Assembly: GCF_025345615.1 (NCBI RefSeq)
Contig: NZ_JAODWD010000001.1
Location: forward strand, 1,146,186 to 1,210,185
Length of the DNA stretch: 64,000 bases
Reading direction: 5' to 3'
Origin: Mycobacterium deserti
GTDB lineage: Bacteria; Actinomycetota; Actinomycetes; Mycobacteriales; Mycobacteriaceae
Position numbers and translations under genes: made by a program. Positions 21,607-31,105 of this stretch are shown here, one piece after another. A model generated the notes under the pieces. The model was given only the letters and a program-made list of their open reading frames with translations. It ran no database searches and had not been told where the DNA came from. Position 1 is the stretch's first letter. Each line of letters begins with the position of its first letter.

Positions 21607-22118
21607 CAGGTCAGCACCAGGCCGGTGACGAGCACACCCGCGCGTTCTTCGGCGTCCAGGTCGGCCGCCAGCTCTGCGACTGGTCTAAGCCGGCCCGCCA
21701 CCGTCAGCGTGGCGTCGGGTTCGACCGCGAGCCACGGCTCCAGCACGAACGCGCGCTGGTGCGCCCGCGGGTGCGGCAGCGTCAGCACCTCGTCGTCCGA
21801 TGTGACCTCACGATCGCCGTCCCGGCACGCGATCAGGTCGACGTCGAGGGTGCGGGGTCCCCACCGTTCGTTGCGTTCGCGGTTCGCCGCGCGTTCGAGT
21901 TCCTGCGCTCGGCGCAGCCACCCGTGCGGATCGAGGCTCGGGTCGTCGGCGAGAACCACGGCGTTGAGAAACGGGTCCTGCTCGACACCGCCCCACGGAG
22001 CCGTCTCGTACACCGGCGAGACCGCACGCACCGCATCGGCGAGCCCGTCGACCACTGACTGCAGCATGGCGAGCCGGTCGCCGATATTGGATCCGACCGA
22101 CAGCACGACCGAAGTCAT
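21606..22118 (-). CDS. folK: Hydroxymethyldihydropterin pyrophosphokinase
   Basis: FolK transfers pyrophosphate from ATP to 6-hydroxymethyl-7,8-dihydropterin. The 170-residue protein has the N-terminal LSVGSNIGDR, the NAVV strand and the RWGPRTLDVDLI signature of HPPK. The ATG at 22118 lies in the last unit of a 29-bp tandem repeat that duplicates this start region, including the GAGGAG ribosome binding site six bases upstream. The ATG overlaps the stop codon of a 10-codon frame (ATGA), so folK translation probably depends on termination upstream. Confidence 0.95.
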   Translation of the reverse strand: MTSVVLSVGSNIGDRLAMLQSVVDGLADAVRAVSPVYETAPWGGVEQDPFLNAVVLADDPSLDPHGWLRRAQELERAANRERNERWGPRTLDVDLIACRDGDREVTSDDEVLTLPHPRAHQRAFVLEPWLAVEPDATLTVAGRLRPVAELAADLDAEERAGVLVTGLVLT

Positions 22119-22147
22119 TCGGTGCTCCTCGCGTGCGCAGAAGTCAC
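22115..22147 (-). CDS. Mini-ORF 3 of 3 (10 codons) between folB and folK
   Basis: It begins at GTG 22147 and again encodes [10 protein letters not shown]. Its TGA stop overlaps the folK ATG (ATGA at 22118-22115), so ribosomes ending here are placed on the folK start. The first three residues, MTS, are those of FolK itself, confirming that the frame derives from the folK start. Confidence 0.5.
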   Translation of the reverse strand: MTSAHARSTE

Positions 22148-22176
22148 TCGGTGCTCCTCGCGTGCGCAGAAGTCAT
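22144..22176 (-). CDS. Mini-ORF 2 of 3 (10 codons) between folB and folK
   Basis: It begins at ATG 22176 with GAGGAG six bases upstream and encodes the same decapeptide [10 protein letters not shown]. It overlaps mini-ORF 1 by four bases (ATGA), and its stop overlaps the GTG of mini-ORF 3 (GTGA). The exact repetition shows a recent tandem duplication. Confidence 0.5.
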   Translation of the reverse strand: MTSAHARSTE

Positions 22177-22205
22177 TCGGTGCTCCTCGCGTGCGCAGAA
22201 GTCAC
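22173..22205 (-). CDS. Mini-ORF 1 of 3 (10 codons) between folB and folK
   Basis: It begins at GTG 22205, whose bases overlap the folB stop as GTGA, and encodes [10 protein letters not shown]. Its stop TGA overlaps the next start as ATGA. A GGGAG sequence at the end of folB precedes it by six bases. The peptide is unlikely to matter; the frame could keep ribosomes moving from folB to folK. It is translatable in principle, without direct proof. Confidence 0.5.
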   Translation of the reverse strand: MTSAHARSTE

Positions 22206-22585
22206 TCGGTGCTCCCGCGTGTGTCTCGACGCGATCTTCGCGCCACCACCGCAACATCGCTGAACTGCAGCGGAATCGGAGCCGACGGCTTGTGGACGAC
22301 GACCTCGACGGCCTGCACCCGACCGTCGGCCATCACCTCCTCGGCGATCTCACCGGCAACCGTCTCGATGAGGTTCCGCGGCGGTCCGGCCACGATGTCG
22401 GCGGCCCGCTGCGCCAGCTCTCCGTAGTCGAGGGTGTCGGTCAAGTCGTCGCTCGCGGCCGCCGCCGCGAGGTCGACCCACACCGTGATGTCGACGATGA
22501 AATCCTGCCCGTCGCGTCGCTCGTGGTCGAATACCCCGTGATTGCCACGAACGGTCAACCCGCGCAATTCGATTCGATCAGTCAT
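22202..22585 (-). CDS. folB: Dihydroneopterin aldolase
   Basis: FolB converts dihydroneopterin to hydroxymethyldihydropterin. The 127-residue protein begins [23 protein letters not shown], a typical FolB N-terminus, and ends with the [11 protein letters not shown] segment holding the conserved lysine. Its ATG overlaps the folP stop (ATGA). The C-terminal GSTE and the stop lie at the edge of the 29-bp repeat whose units reach into folK. Confidence 0.95.
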   Translation of the reverse strand: MTDRIELRGLTVRGNHGVFDHERRDGQDFIVDITVWVDLAAAAASDDLTDTLDYGELAQRAADIVAGPPRNLIETVAGEIAEEVMADGRVQAVEVVVHKPSAPIPLQFSDVAVVARRSRRDTRGSTE

Positions 22586-23400
22586 CCGCTCCACGCCTCG
22601 ACCACCTTGAGCGCGTCGACCGACGCGCGAACGTCGTGCACCCGGACACCCCACGCGCCGTGCAGACCGGCTAGCGCGGATATCACCGCTGTCGCGGTCT
22701 CGCGGCCGTCCGGCGGCCGGGGTTCGCCGGCGGCATCCGCCAGCAGAGTGCCGAGGAAGCGTTTGCGCGACGCGCCCACCAGGACCGGTATCCCGGTGGC
22801 GACGAATTCGGGCAGCGCGTGCAGCAGGGCCCAATTGTGTTGGCTTGTCTTGGCGAATCCGAGGCCAGGGTCGATGACCAGTTTGGCCGGATCCACGCCG
22901 GCAGCCACGGCCGCGTCCACACCGGCCAACAGTTCGTCGCGAACCTCGACGACGACATCGCGGTACGGCGGCACCTGATGGGGTTGTTCGGCCCCGACTG
23001 AGCGCCAGTGCATCAGGATCCACGGCACGTTCGCATCGGCGAGCAGTGGCGCCATGTCCGCGTCAGCGCGGCCGCCCGACACGTCGTTGACGATCTGCGC
23101 GCCGTTCTCCAGGGCAGCTCGCGCGACTTCCGCGTGCATCGTGTCGATACTGACCGTAAGCCCATGATCGGCAAGCTCTTTGATGACCGGCAGGACGCGC
23201 GACTTCTCCACGTCCGCGTCGATGCGCGTGGCACCCGGCCGGGTCGATTCACCGCCGACGTCGACGATCGCGGCTCCTTCTGCGGCCAGCGCAAGTCCGT
23301 GCTCCACGGCACGGTCACGGTCGAGGAACAGTCCCCCGTCGGAAAAGGAGTCGTCGGTGACGTTCACGACCCCCATGACCTGCACCCGTGTCGATGTCAC
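22582..23400 (-). CDS. folP: Dihydropteroate synthase
   Basis: FolP condenses p-aminobenzoate with dihydropterin pyrophosphate and is the sulfonamide target. The 272-residue TIM barrel has [27 protein letters not shown], the conserved NDVSGG strand, DPGLGFAKT and the SRKRFLG loop. The start is GTG at 23400, overlapping the folE stop (GTGA). It is flanked by folE and folB with stop/start overlaps, so the fol genes are translated as a chain. Confidence 0.96.
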   Translation of the reverse strand: MTSTRVQVMGVVNVTDDSFSDGGLFLDRDRAVEHGLALAAEGAAIVDVGGESTRPGATRIDADVEKSRVLPVIKELADHGLTVSIDTMHAEVARAALENGAQIVNDVSGGRADADMAPLLADANVPWILMHWRSVGAEQPHQVPPYRDVVVEVRDELLAGVDAAVAAGVDPAKLVIDPGLGFAKTSQHNWALLHALPEFVATGIPVLVGASRKRFLGTLLADAAGEPRPPDGRETATAVISALAGLHGAWGVRVHDVRASVDALKVVEAWSG

Positions 23401-24005
23401 TTTCGCAGGATGAGATCCAGTGCCTCGGCCCGTGACGCGTTGTCGGTCTTGAACTGTCCGCGCACGGCGGACGTCGTCGTGACCGCGCCGGGTTTACGTA
23501 CGCCGCGCATCGCCATACAGAGGTGCTCGGCCTCGACGATGACGATTGCGCCGCGCGGCTTCAGTTTGCGCATCAGGGCATCGGCGATCTGTGCGGTCAG
23601 CCGCTCCTGCACCTGCGGCCTCTTGGCGTACAGGTCGACCAGGCGCGCGATCTTCGACAGCCCGGTGACCCTACCGTCGACACCGGGGATGTAGCCGACG
23701 TGCGCCACCCCGTGGAACGACACGAGATGGTGCTCGCAGGTCGAGTACATCGGGATCTGCTTGACCAACACCAGTTCGTCGTGTTGTTCGTCGAACGTGG
23801 TGTCCAACACGCTGTCCGGATCGGTGTAGAGACCGGCGAAGAGCTCCTTGTAAGCGCGCGCGACCCGCGCGGGAGTGTCTTCCAACCCGTGCCGGTCGGG
23901 GTCTTCACCGACCGCGATCAGCAGTTCGCGAACTGCCGCCTCGGCACGTGGTTGGTCGAACGTCCCTGGATTGAACGTAGCCGAGTTGTTGTGCGGCCGC
24001 GCCAT
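23397..24005 (-). CDS. folE: GTP cyclohydrolase I
   Basis: FolE converts GTP to dihydroneopterin triphosphate, the first step of folate synthesis. The 202-residue protein carries the zinc ligands Cys and His in [12 protein letters not shown] and Cys in EHLCMAMRG, plus the QERLT and RGQFKTD segments. The ATG at 24005 lies 21 bp after the ftsH stop. The length is normal. Confidence 0.96.
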   Translation of the reverse strand: MARPHNNSATFNPGTFDQPRAEAAVRELLIAVGEDPDRHGLEDTPARVARAYKELFAGLYTDPDSVLDTTFDEQHDELVLVKQIPMYSTCEHHLVSFHGVAHVGYIPGVDGRVTGLSKIARLVDLYAKRPQVQERLTAQIADALMRKLKPRGAIVIVEAEHLCMAMRGVRKPGAVTTTSAVRGQFKTDNASRAEALDLILRK

Positions 24006-24026
24006 TGAAGCCCCTCCGTTTAGTTG

Positions 24027-26363
24027 TCAGCCGTGCGGGTTCTGCCGGCCGTTGTCCGGTCCCTGTTCCTCGTTGGGATTAGGTGAATTCCCTTGCGGCG
24101 CGGGCGCTCCGGGCTGTGGGTAGGGCTGATACGGCGGATAGGGTGGCGGAGCCCCTCCGGCGAGATTGGGGTTGTGCCACGCCTGCTGATGCGGCGGCGG
24201 ATACCAGTACCCCTGCGACTGCGGCGCGGGCTGCTGTTGCTGCTGCTGCTGCGGATGAGGCGGCCACCCCGGAGCATGCCAACCGGCGGGGGCGCCGTAA
24301 TCGGGTTGCGTGGAACCGGCCGCAGGAGTTCCGTTGGTTCCGTTGCCGTTCGCACCGTTCTGGTGCTGACGCGCCGCGGCATCCTGGGTGGCTTGGGCGA
24401 TGGCGGCCTTGAACGCCGGCTCGGGGATCGGCTTGGGCCATTCCTCGCCGCGTTCGATGGCCAGCTCGCCCGGCGTCTTGATCGGCGGTTTGTCCGACGG
24501 CACGCGGCCGCCGAAATCGTCGAACATGGTCAATCGCGGCCGCTTCTTCACGTCTCCGAAGATCGCCTGGAGTTCGACGCGGTGCAGCGTCTCCTTTTCC
24601 AGCAGCTCGCCGGCGAGCGTATCGAGCACGTCGCGGTACTCGGTGAGGATCTCCCAGGCCTCGGTATGGGCGGCTTCGATCAGTTTGCGCACCTCGTCGT
24701 CGATGATCTGCGCGACTTCATGGCTGTAGTCGGCCTGCGTACCCATGGTGCGGCCCAGGAACGGGTCGCCGTGCTCGGTGCCGTAGCGCACCGCGCCGAG
24801 CTTGGAGCTCATGCCGTACTCGGTGACCATCGCGCGGGCGATCTTGGTGGCCTGCTCGATGTCGGACACCGCGCCGGTGGTCGGCTCGCGGAACACCAAC
24901 TCCTCGGCAGCGCGCCCACCCATCGCGAACACCAGCCGAGCGATCATCTCCGACCGCGTCATCAGGCCCTTGTCGTCCTCGGGCACCGCCATGGCGTGAC
25001 CGCCGGTGCGACCGCGGGCCAGGATCGTCACCTTGTAGATCGGCTCGATGTCGGGCATCGCCCACGCCGCGAGCGTGTGCCCGCCTTCGTGGTAGGCGGT
25101 GATCTTCTTCTCGTGCTCGCTGATGATGCGGCTCTTGCGGCGCGGGCCGCCGACGACGCGGTCGACAGCCTCCTCGAGGGCGGGGCCGGTGATGATCGTG
25201 CCGTTCTCGCGAGCGGTCAGCAGCGCGGCCTCGTTGATGACGTTGGCCAGGTCGGCGCCCGACATGCCGACAGTGCGCTTGGCCAGTCCTTCGAGGTCGG
25301 CGTCGTCGGCGATCGGCTTGCCCTGCGAGTGCACCCGCAGGACCGCGCGGCGTCCGGCCAGGTCAGGAGCCGAGACCGGGATCTGGCGGTCGAAGCGGCC
25401 CGGCCGCAGCAGCGCGGGGTCGAGGATGTCGGGGCGGTTGGTGGCCGCGATCAGGATGACTCCCTGGCGTTCGCCGAAGCCGTCCATCTCGACCAGCAGC
25501 TGGTTGAGCGTCTGCTCGCGCTCGTCGTGGCCGCCGCCCATGCCCGCACCGCGCTGACGGCCGACGGCGTCGATCTCATCGACGAAAATGATGCAGGGGC
25601 TGTTCTGCTTGGCCTGCTCGAACATGTCACGCACGCGCGAAGCGCCTACGCCGACGAACATCTCGACGAAGTCGGATCCGGAGATGGTGAAGAACGGCAC
25701 CCCCGCCTCACCGGCGACCGCGCGGGCCAGCAGCGTCTTGCCGGTGCCGGGCGGCCCGTAGAGCAGCACACCCTTGGGAATCTTGGCCCCGAGCGCCTGA
25801 TAGCGGCTCGGATTCTGCAGGAAGTCCTTGATCTCGTAGAGCTCCTCGACCGCCTCGTCAACACCTGCGACGTCGGCGAAGGTGGTCGTGGGCATGTCCT
25901 TACCGAGTTGCTTGGCCTTCGACTTGCCGAAGCCGAAGCCCATCCGCCCGCCGGACTGCATGCGGGAGAACATCACGAACAGACCGACGAGCAGGAGCAG
26001 GGGCAGCAGGTAGATCAACAGCGAGCCGAGCATGCTGCCTTGGTTCACGACGGTGTTGGTCTTGGCGTTCTTGGCCTGCAGCGCGTCGAACAGCGTCGCT
26101 CCGTACCCCGTGGGGTACTTGGTGATGATCTTGTCGCTGTCCTCGGTGTCGGAGTTGCCGTCCTTGAGCTCGAGGCGCAGCTGCTGCTCCCGGTCGTCGA
26201 TCTGCGCGCTCTTGACGTTGTCGCTGTTGATCTGAGCGACCGCGACCGAGGTGTCGACGGGTTTGTATCCGCGGGTGTCGTCGCTGAAGTAGAAGAACGA
26301 CCAACCCAGTAACAGCACCACCGCGATCACGGTGAGCGTGCGGATCACATTTTTCCGGTTCAT
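24027..26363 (-). CDS. ftsH: ATP-dependent zinc metalloprotease FtsH
   Basis: FtsH is a membrane-anchored AAA protease that degrades misfolded membrane proteins and short-lived regulators. Two transmembrane helices (about 8-27 and 111-132) flank a periplasmic domain. Walker A is GPPGTGKT (203-210), Walker B IIFVDE (259-264), and the zinc site HEGGH (425-429). The C-terminal 130 residues are a disordered Pro/Gln/Gly/Asn-rich tail with a polyglutamine run, typical of mycobacterial FtsH. It heads the fol-pan chain. Confidence 0.97.
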   Translation of the reverse strand: MNRKNVIRTLTVIAVVLLLGWSFFYFSDDTRGYKPVDTSVAVAQINSDNVKSAQIDDREQQLRLELKDGNSDTEDSDKIITKYPTGYGATLFDALQAKNAKTNTVVNQGSMLGSLLIYLLPLLLLVGLFVMFSRMQSGGRMGFGFGKSKAKQLGKDMPTTTFADVAGVDEAVEELYEIKDFLQNPSRYQALGAKIPKGVLLYGPPGTGKTLLARAVAGEAGVPFFTISGSDFVEMFVGVGASRVRDMFEQAKQNSPCIIFVDEIDAVGRQRGAGMGGGHDEREQTLNQLLVEMDGFGERQGVILIAATNRPDILDPALLRPGRFDRQIPVSAPDLAGRRAVLRVHSQGKPIADDADLEGLAKRTVGMSGADLANVINEAALLTARENGTIITGPALEEAVDRVVGGPRRKSRIISEHEKKITAYHEGGHTLAAWAMPDIEPIYKVTILARGRTGGHAMAVPEDDKGLMTRSEMIARLVFAMGGRAAEELVFREPTTGAVSDIEQATKIARAMVTEYGMSSKLGAVRYGTEHGDPFLGRTMGTQADYSHEVAQIIDDEVRKLIEAAHTEAWEILTEYRDVLDTLAGELLEKETLHRVELQAIFGDVKKRPRLTMFDDFGGRVPSDKPPIKTPGELAIERGEEWPKPIPEPAFKAAIAQATQDAAARQHQNGANGNGTNGTPAAGSTQPDYGAPAGWHAPGWPPHPQQQQQQQPAPQSQGYWYPPPHQQAWHNPNLAGGAPPPYPPYQPYPQPGAPAPQGNSPNPNEEQGPDNGRQNPHG

Positions 26364-26512
26364 TCAGTACGCCGTCCTGGGCTTCATCTCGTGCGGCCGC
26401 TCGCGGCCGGTGTCCTTCCGATTCGCGCAGTTGGAAACCTCAAGGCTACCGCTAGACCAACGAAGCAAGGTTCCCGACGGCTCTGTGCGCCGCCTGCCGC
26501 CCCTGCGAAACC

Positions 26513-27424
26513 ATGCTGTGCTTGGCTGACTTCGTGCTCACCTCTGCCGAGCGGTTCGTCGAGACCAACGGTGTGCGATTGCGGGTGATCGAGGCCGGTG
26601 ATCGCGGAGCGCCCGTGATCGTGCTGGCGCACGGGTTCCCCGAGTTGGCGTACTCGTGGCGACTGCAGATCCCCGTGCTCGCCGACGCCGGCTATCACGT
26701 AATGGCTCCCGATCAACGGGGGTACGGCGGCTCCAGCCGACCCGAGGCCGTCCAGGATTACGACATTCACGCCCTCACCGCCGATCTCGTCGGCCTGCTC
26801 GACGACGTCGGCGCGGACCAGGCCGTCTTCATCGGCCACGACTGGGGTGCCATGGTCGTGTGGCACACCGCGCTTCTGGCTCCGACCCGCGTCCGGGCGG
26901 TCGCCGGTCTGAGCGTGCCGCCGATCCCCCGAGCGAGGTCCCGTCCCACCGAACGGTGGCGGGAGAAATTCGGCGACGACTTCTACATGCTGCGCTTCCA
27001 GCAGTACGGCGTGGCAGATGCGGAGATGGAAGCCGATGTCGCCGCCACCATGAGCGGGATGTTCGCCGGGCTGGTGGCCGGACCGGCGCCGCTGCCGAAG
27101 TGGATCAGCCCCGAGGAGTTCGAGCATTACGTCGCCGAGTTCAGCCGGACCGGGTTCACCGGCGCGTTGAACTGGTACCGCAATTACGACCGAAATTGGG
27201 AGTCGACCCCCCAGCTCGCAGACGCGCGAATCACCGTGCCCGCGCTGTTCGTCGGCGGCACGGCCGACCCCGTCGGGCCGACGATGAACCCCGCACGCGC
27301 GCTCGAAGTCGTGTCCGGCGAGTACCGCGAGGTGATGATCGACGGCGCCGGCCACTGGATCCAGCAGGAGCGGCCCGACGAGGTCAACGCCGAACTGCTT
27401 GCCTTCCTGGCCGGGTTGGGCTGA
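26513..27424 (+). CDS. ephA: Epoxide hydrolase, EphA-like
   Basis: This 303-residue alpha/beta hydrolase has the epoxide hydrolase features: oxyanion motif HGFPE (40-44), nucleophile Asp110 in GHDWGA and the C-terminal catalytic His in GAGHW. These enzymes open epoxides to diols, either for detoxification or lipid modification. The ATG at 26513 is the first in frame after the ftsH promoter region. The 149-bp gap between the divergent ftsH and ephA must hold both promoters; I saw no clear operator in it. Confidence 0.88.
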   Translation: MLCLADFVLTSAERFVETNGVRLRVIEAGDRGAPVIVLAHGFPELAYSWRLQIPVLADAGYHVMAPDQRGYGGSSRPEAVQDYDIHALTADLVGLLDDVGADQAVFIGHDWGAMVVWHTALLAPTRVRAVAGLSVPPIPRARSRPTERWREKFGDDFYMLRFQQYGVADAEMEADVAATMSGMFAGLVAGPAPLPKWISPEEFEHYVAEFSRTGFTGALNWYRNYDRNWESTPQLADARITVPALFVGGTADPVGPTMNPARALEVVSGEYREVMIDGAGHWIQQERPDEVNAELLAFLAGLG

Positions 27425-27485
27425 GCTCGCAAATCCCGACGCGCACTGCGGGTTCTGGCGACTCCGTAACGGTAGGGTGCCAGGC

Positions 27486-28226
27486 GTGCCTGTAGCGCGA
27501 AGTTCGATGGCGGTCCGAATCCTTGCCGCTGCTGCCCTGGCGGCGGCGGCGCTGACCGGTTGCGACGCGACCTCTGGGCCCATCGTCAGCACCGGTGACA
27601 CCGAGACCCGTCAGGTCACCGTCATCGGCCAGGGCGAGGTGGAGGGCACCCCTGACACGCTGACGATCAACGCGGGGATGGAGATCATCGCCGCCGACGC
27701 GGCAGGGGCGCTGAACCAGACCAGCCAGCTTCAGCGGGCGGTCATCGACGCGCTGGCCAACTCGGGCGTCGACCGCAAGGACATCAACACCTCAGAGGTG
27801 AGCGTTCAGCCGCAGTACACCGGCGGGGACAGCAACAACATCAACGGTTATCGCGCGTCGAACACCATCGACATCAAGATCCGCCAACTCGATGCCGCAT
27901 CGCAGGCATTCGGCATCATCGCCAGTACAGGCGGCAACGCGACGAGGATCAACAACGTCACCCTCGCGATCGAGGACGACTCGCAACTGGTCCGCGAAGC
28001 GCGCTCGAGAGCCTTCAACGACGCCAAGAGCCGTGCCGAGCAGTACGCGCTGCTGGCCGAACTGGACCTCGGCAAGGTGCTCTCGATCTCGGAGGCCCCG
28101 TCGTCGACGCCGCCGGTGCCGTATCCGAGCACCCGCGACGGCGCGGCGGAGATGGCCGCCGTGCCGATCGAACCCGGCCAGCAGACCGTCGGATTCAGCG
28201 TGACGGTGATCTACGAGCTGACCTGA
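27486..28226 (+). CDS. SIMPL domain (DUF541) lipoprotein
   Basis: This is an exported lipoprotein of about 246 residues: a short signal sequence ends in the lipobox LTGC, followed by one SIMPL/DUF541 domain. Members are periplasmic or surface proteins of uncertain role, some linked to oxidative stress. The start is GTG 27486 or ATG 27507; both keep the signal peptide. A TAGGGT hexamer at 27472-27477 lies where a -10 would place the transcript start at about 27486, so the mRNA may be leaderless. Confidence 0.82.
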   Translation: MPVARSSMAVRILAAAALAAAALTGCDATSGPIVSTGDTETRQVTVIGQGEVEGTPDTLTINAGMEIIAADAAGALNQTSQLQRAVIDALANSGVDRKDINTSEVSVQPQYTGGDSNNINGYRASNTIDIKIRQLDAASQAFGIIASTGGNATRINNVTLAIEDDSQLVREARSRAFNDAKSRAEQYALLAELDLGKVLSISEAPSSTPPVPYPSTRDGAAEMAAVPIEPGQQTVGFSVTVIYELT

Positions 28227-28235
28227 GTCGCACGG

Positions 28236-30482
28236 TCAGCCCGCCGGAGCAATGACGACCGGTATCCCGTTGAGCACAGCAGTCCCCGACAGCGGGTCGA
28301 GGCTGTTGCCGTCGTTGAGCTGATTGACGTTGACGCCCGGCTGGCTCGCGGCCAGTTCCTGTCCAGTCTTCGCGCGGTCGTGTCCCCACCCGTGCGGCAG
28401 TGACACCACGCCGCGGCGCATGCCGTCGGCGACCTCGACCGGAGCCAGCAGTTCGCCACCCGGCCCCTTGACGACGGCCGTGTCCGTGAGACCGAGATCG
28501 GCAGCGTCGTCGGGATGGATCCGCAGTGTGCACCGGTTCGATCCGCCGGCCAGTGCGGGCAGGTTGTGCATCCAACTGTTGTTCGACCGAAGATGCCGCC
28601 GGCCGATGAGCACGAAGCTGGCGGGGCTGCGGTCGAGCGCATCGCGCAGACGTGCCGCGTCGGCGAGCAGCGGCTCGGGCGCGAGTTCTATTCGGCCCGT
28701 GGGGGTTCGCAGCACCTGGCGCAAGCGCGGTTGCAGCGGTCCGAAGTCGATGCCGTGCGGCGCCTCCTTGAGCGTGCGCAACGTCAAGCCGTCGGGACGT
28801 GCGCCGAACGCGTCGCCGTACGGGCCGAGCCGCAGCATCATGTCGAGTCGCCGCTCGTAACCCGGCCCGTCGATCAGCATCGTGGTCAACTCGTCGACGG
28901 GCCGCCCCGCGACCGGCGAACCTGGATCGGCCGTCTCCTTGGCCAGTGTCATCGCGATGACCTGATCGTCCACGACTGACGGGTCGCCGTCGATGCCCAT
29001 GCCGTAGAGCATCAGCGCGATGCGCGACAGGATCTCCGGTTCGTCCGGACGGTCCGCCAGCGGAAGCACGGGCGGTGAATACCTCGCGTTGTTGCGCACC
29101 GCGAGGTTGCCCAGCGCGAAGTCGAAATGCGCGCTCTGCGACGGGGGCGGTGGCGGCAGGATGACGTCGGCGTGGCGGGTGGTCTCGTTGAGGTAAGGGT
29201 CGACGCTGAGCATGAAACCGACACCGTCGAGCGCCTTCTCGAGCCGATCACCGTCGGGCGCGGACAGCACCGGGTTGCCAGCGATCGTGATGATCGCCTT
29301 GATCTGGCCGTCGCCGGGAGTGTCGATCTCCTCGGCCAGGGCAGCGGCTGGAAGTTCGGACAGCGCCTCGGGATATCCGGACACCCGGCTGTGCCACCGT
29401 CCGGTCGCGAAGCCCCGTCCGGCCTTGGGTGGGCGCGGTGCCGGCGCGACCGGTGACAGCGGGAACATGGACCCGCCGGCCCGGTCCAGGTTTCCGGTCA
29501 GGACGTTGACGACGTCCACGAGCCAGCTGCCGAGCGTGCCGAATTCGACTGTCGACGTGCCCATCCGGCCGTAGACGGCGGCCGACGGGGCCGCGGCGAG
29601 CTCGCGGGCGAGCAGTCGGATGTCGTCGGCCTCGATGCCGCAGTACTCGGCCACCGCGTCGGGTCCGAAGTCGTCGGCCAGCGTGCGGACCAAATCGACC
29701 CCGTTGACGTCGTCGGCGAGATGACCGAGGGCGACGAGTCCCTCGTCGAACAGCACATGGACGACGGCCAGCAGCAGCGCCGCGTCCGTACCGGGACGCG
29801 GGGCGAGGTGACGGTCGGCGAGTTCTGCGGTGCGGGTGCGGGCCGGGTCGATGACGATCAGCCGCCCACCACGCTTACGAAGTGCCCGCAGCTTGCCTGG
29901 GAAGTCGGCTGCGGTGGCCAGACTGCCGTTGGACACAAGCGGATTCGCGCCGATGACGACGAGATAATCGGTGCGATCGAGATCGGGCACGGTGAACGCG
30001 ACGGGGCTGCCATACATATAGCCCAGTGCGACATGCTTGGGCATCTGATCCAGGGTGCTCGCGGAGTAGACCTGTCGCGTGCCTAGCGCGCGAATGACCA
30101 GCGGCGCGTACAGGCTGCCCGCGACGGTGTGCGCGTTCGGGTTGCCGAGGTACACGCCGACCGACGCGCCGCCGTGCGCGGCGATGACGTCGCCCAGGCC
30201 GTTCGCCACCGCGGCGTAGGCCTCGTCCCAGGTCGTTTCGGTCAGTACACCGTCGCGGCGGACCAGCGGCCGCGTCAGCCGGTCGGGATCGTTGTCGAGT
30301 TCGCCGAAACTCGCCCCCTTGGGGCAGATGAAGCCGTGGCTGAACACGTCGTCGCGATCTCCGCGTGCGCCGGTGATCCGGCCGTCGCCGATGGACAGGG
30401 TCAGGCCGCAGGTGGCCTCACACAGCGGGCAGATCCGCAGCGCCTGACTGCTCCCCGCGTCCGCGGGTGCCGTTTCGGTCAT
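28236..30482 (-). CDS. Molybdopterin-dependent oxidoreductase, DMSO-reductase superfamily
   Basis: This 748-residue enzyme has an N-terminal [4Fe-4S] motif C18-X2-C21-X3-C25-X27-C53, the molybdopterin domains, and a C-terminal MoCo-binding domain (about 630-740) with the RRHLRSNNSWMHN and SLPHGWG segments. At the expected molybdenum-ligand region (about 145-165, ASTLDQMPKH) I see no Cys and no in-frame TGA for selenocysteine, so the metal ligand and substrate are unclear. No signal peptide is seen, so it is likely cytoplasmic. It could be related to formate dehydrogenase or assimilatory nitrate reductase-like enzymes. An ATG at 30491 is an alternative start. Confidence 0.85.
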   Translation of the reverse strand: MTETAPADAGSSQALRICPLCEATCGLTLSIGDGRITGARGDRDDVFSHGFICPKGASFGELDNDPDRLTRPLVRRDGVLTETTWDEAYAAVANGLGDVIAAHGGASVGVYLGNPNAHTVAGSLYAPLVIRALGTRQVYSASTLDQMPKHVALGYMYGSPVAFTVPDLDRTDYLVVIGANPLVSNGSLATAADFPGKLRALRKRGGRLIVIDPARTRTAELADRHLAPRPGTDAALLLAVVHVLFDEGLVALGHLADDVNGVDLVRTLADDFGPDAVAEYCGIEADDIRLLARELAAAPSAAVYGRMGTSTVEFGTLGSWLVDVVNVLTGNLDRAGGSMFPLSPVAPAPRPPKAGRGFATGRWHSRVSGYPEALSELPAAALAEEIDTPGDGQIKAIITIAGNPVLSAPDGDRLEKALDGVGFMLSVDPYLNETTRHADVILPPPPPSQSAHFDFALGNLAVRNNARYSPPVLPLADRPDEPEILSRIALMLYGMGIDGDPSVVDDQVIAMTLAKETADPGSPVAGRPVDELTTMLIDGPGYERRLDMMLRLGPYGDAFGARPDGLTLRTLKEAPHGIDFGPLQPRLRQVLRTPTGRIELAPEPLLADAARLRDALDRSPASFVLIGRRHLRSNNSWMHNLPALAGGSNRCTLRIHPDDAADLGLTDTAVVKGPGGELLAPVEVADGMRRGVVSLPHGWGHDRAKTGQELAASQPGVNVNQLNDGNSLDPLSGTAVLNGIPVVIAPAG

Positions 30483-30501
30483 GGTCCACATACTGCGCTG
30501 C

Positions 30502-31092
30502 CTACGGCTGTTCGTACACCTTCGGATCAAGCGTGCCGATGTACGGCAGGTCGCGGTAGCGCTCCGCATAGTCCAGGCCGTAGCCGACCACGAACTCGTT
30601 GGGGATGTCGAAACCGATATAGCTGATGTCCACGTCGTCGCGCACGGCGTCGGGCTTGCGCAGCAGCGTGCACACCCGCAGCGAGCGCGGCCGTCGCGAC
30701 GCGAGATTGCGCAACAGCCACGACAGCGTCAGGCCGGAGTCGACGATGTCCTCGACGATCAGCACATCGCGGTCGTTGATGTCGCGGTCGAGGTCCTTGA
30801 GGATCCGCACCACGCCCGACGACGACGTCGAGGACCCGTACGAGCTGACCGCCATGAACTCCAACTGGGTGGGCAGCGGAATGGTCCGCGCGAGGTCGGT
30901 GACGAAGAACACCGCACCCTTGAGCACAGTCACCAGAAGCAGGTCCTGGCCGTTCGAGTCAACCGCGTCGCGATACTCCTGCCCGATCAGCGCGCCGAGC
31001 TCGGCCACCTTGCCCTGAATCTCCTCGGAGGACAGCAACACCGACTTGATGTCACCCGGATACAGCTCGGTGGTGTGCGCAGCCACGTCCAC
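30502..31092 (-). CDS. hpt: Hypoxanthine-guanine phosphoribosyltransferase
   Basis: Hpt salvages hypoxanthine and guanine with PRPP. The PRPP-binding loop [13 protein letters not shown] is intact, and the VLKGAVFF and SYGSST segments are typical. The start is GTG at 31092 (GTG GAC GTG GCT); a second in-frame GTG two codons on is possible. It follows tilS by 13 bp, the usual tilS-hpt arrangement. Confidence 0.95.
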   Translation of the reverse strand: MDVAAHTTELYPGDIKSVLLSSEEIQGKVAELGALIGQEYRDAVDSNGQDLLLVTVLKGAVFFVTDLARTIPLPTQLEFMAVSSYGSSTSSSGVVRILKDLDRDINDRDVLIVEDIVDSGLTLSWLLRNLASRRPRSLRVCTLLRKPDAVRDDVDISYIGFDIPNEFVVGYGLDYAERYRDLPYIGTLDPKVYEQP

Positions 31093-31105
31093 AGCGTGCC
31101 AGATT

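Larger units (their letters stand above)
22112..22224 (-). repeat. 29-bp tandem repeat across the folB-folK junction (3.9 copies)
   Basis: Units run 22112-22140, 22141-22169, 22170-22198 and a partial, diverged 22199-22224. The three full copies are identical except for one base that alternates T, C, T and turns the embedded start codon between ATG and GTG. On the minus strand each unit holds GAGGAG, then CACCGA or CACCG, then a start codon. The repeat duplicates the folB 3' end and folK 5' end. Since 29 is not a multiple of three, every copy opens its own small frame. Confidence 0.95.

Noticed and set aside
22112..22224. Direct repeats of 29 bp could be taken for a small CRISPR array.
   Set aside because: The units are contiguous with no spacers, no cas genes are near, and the repeat clearly derives from the folB end and folK start.
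24215..24260. Triplet repeat of CTG/TGC type near the ftsH end.
   Set aside because: It encodes the polyglutamine run of the disordered FtsH tail and needs no other explanation.
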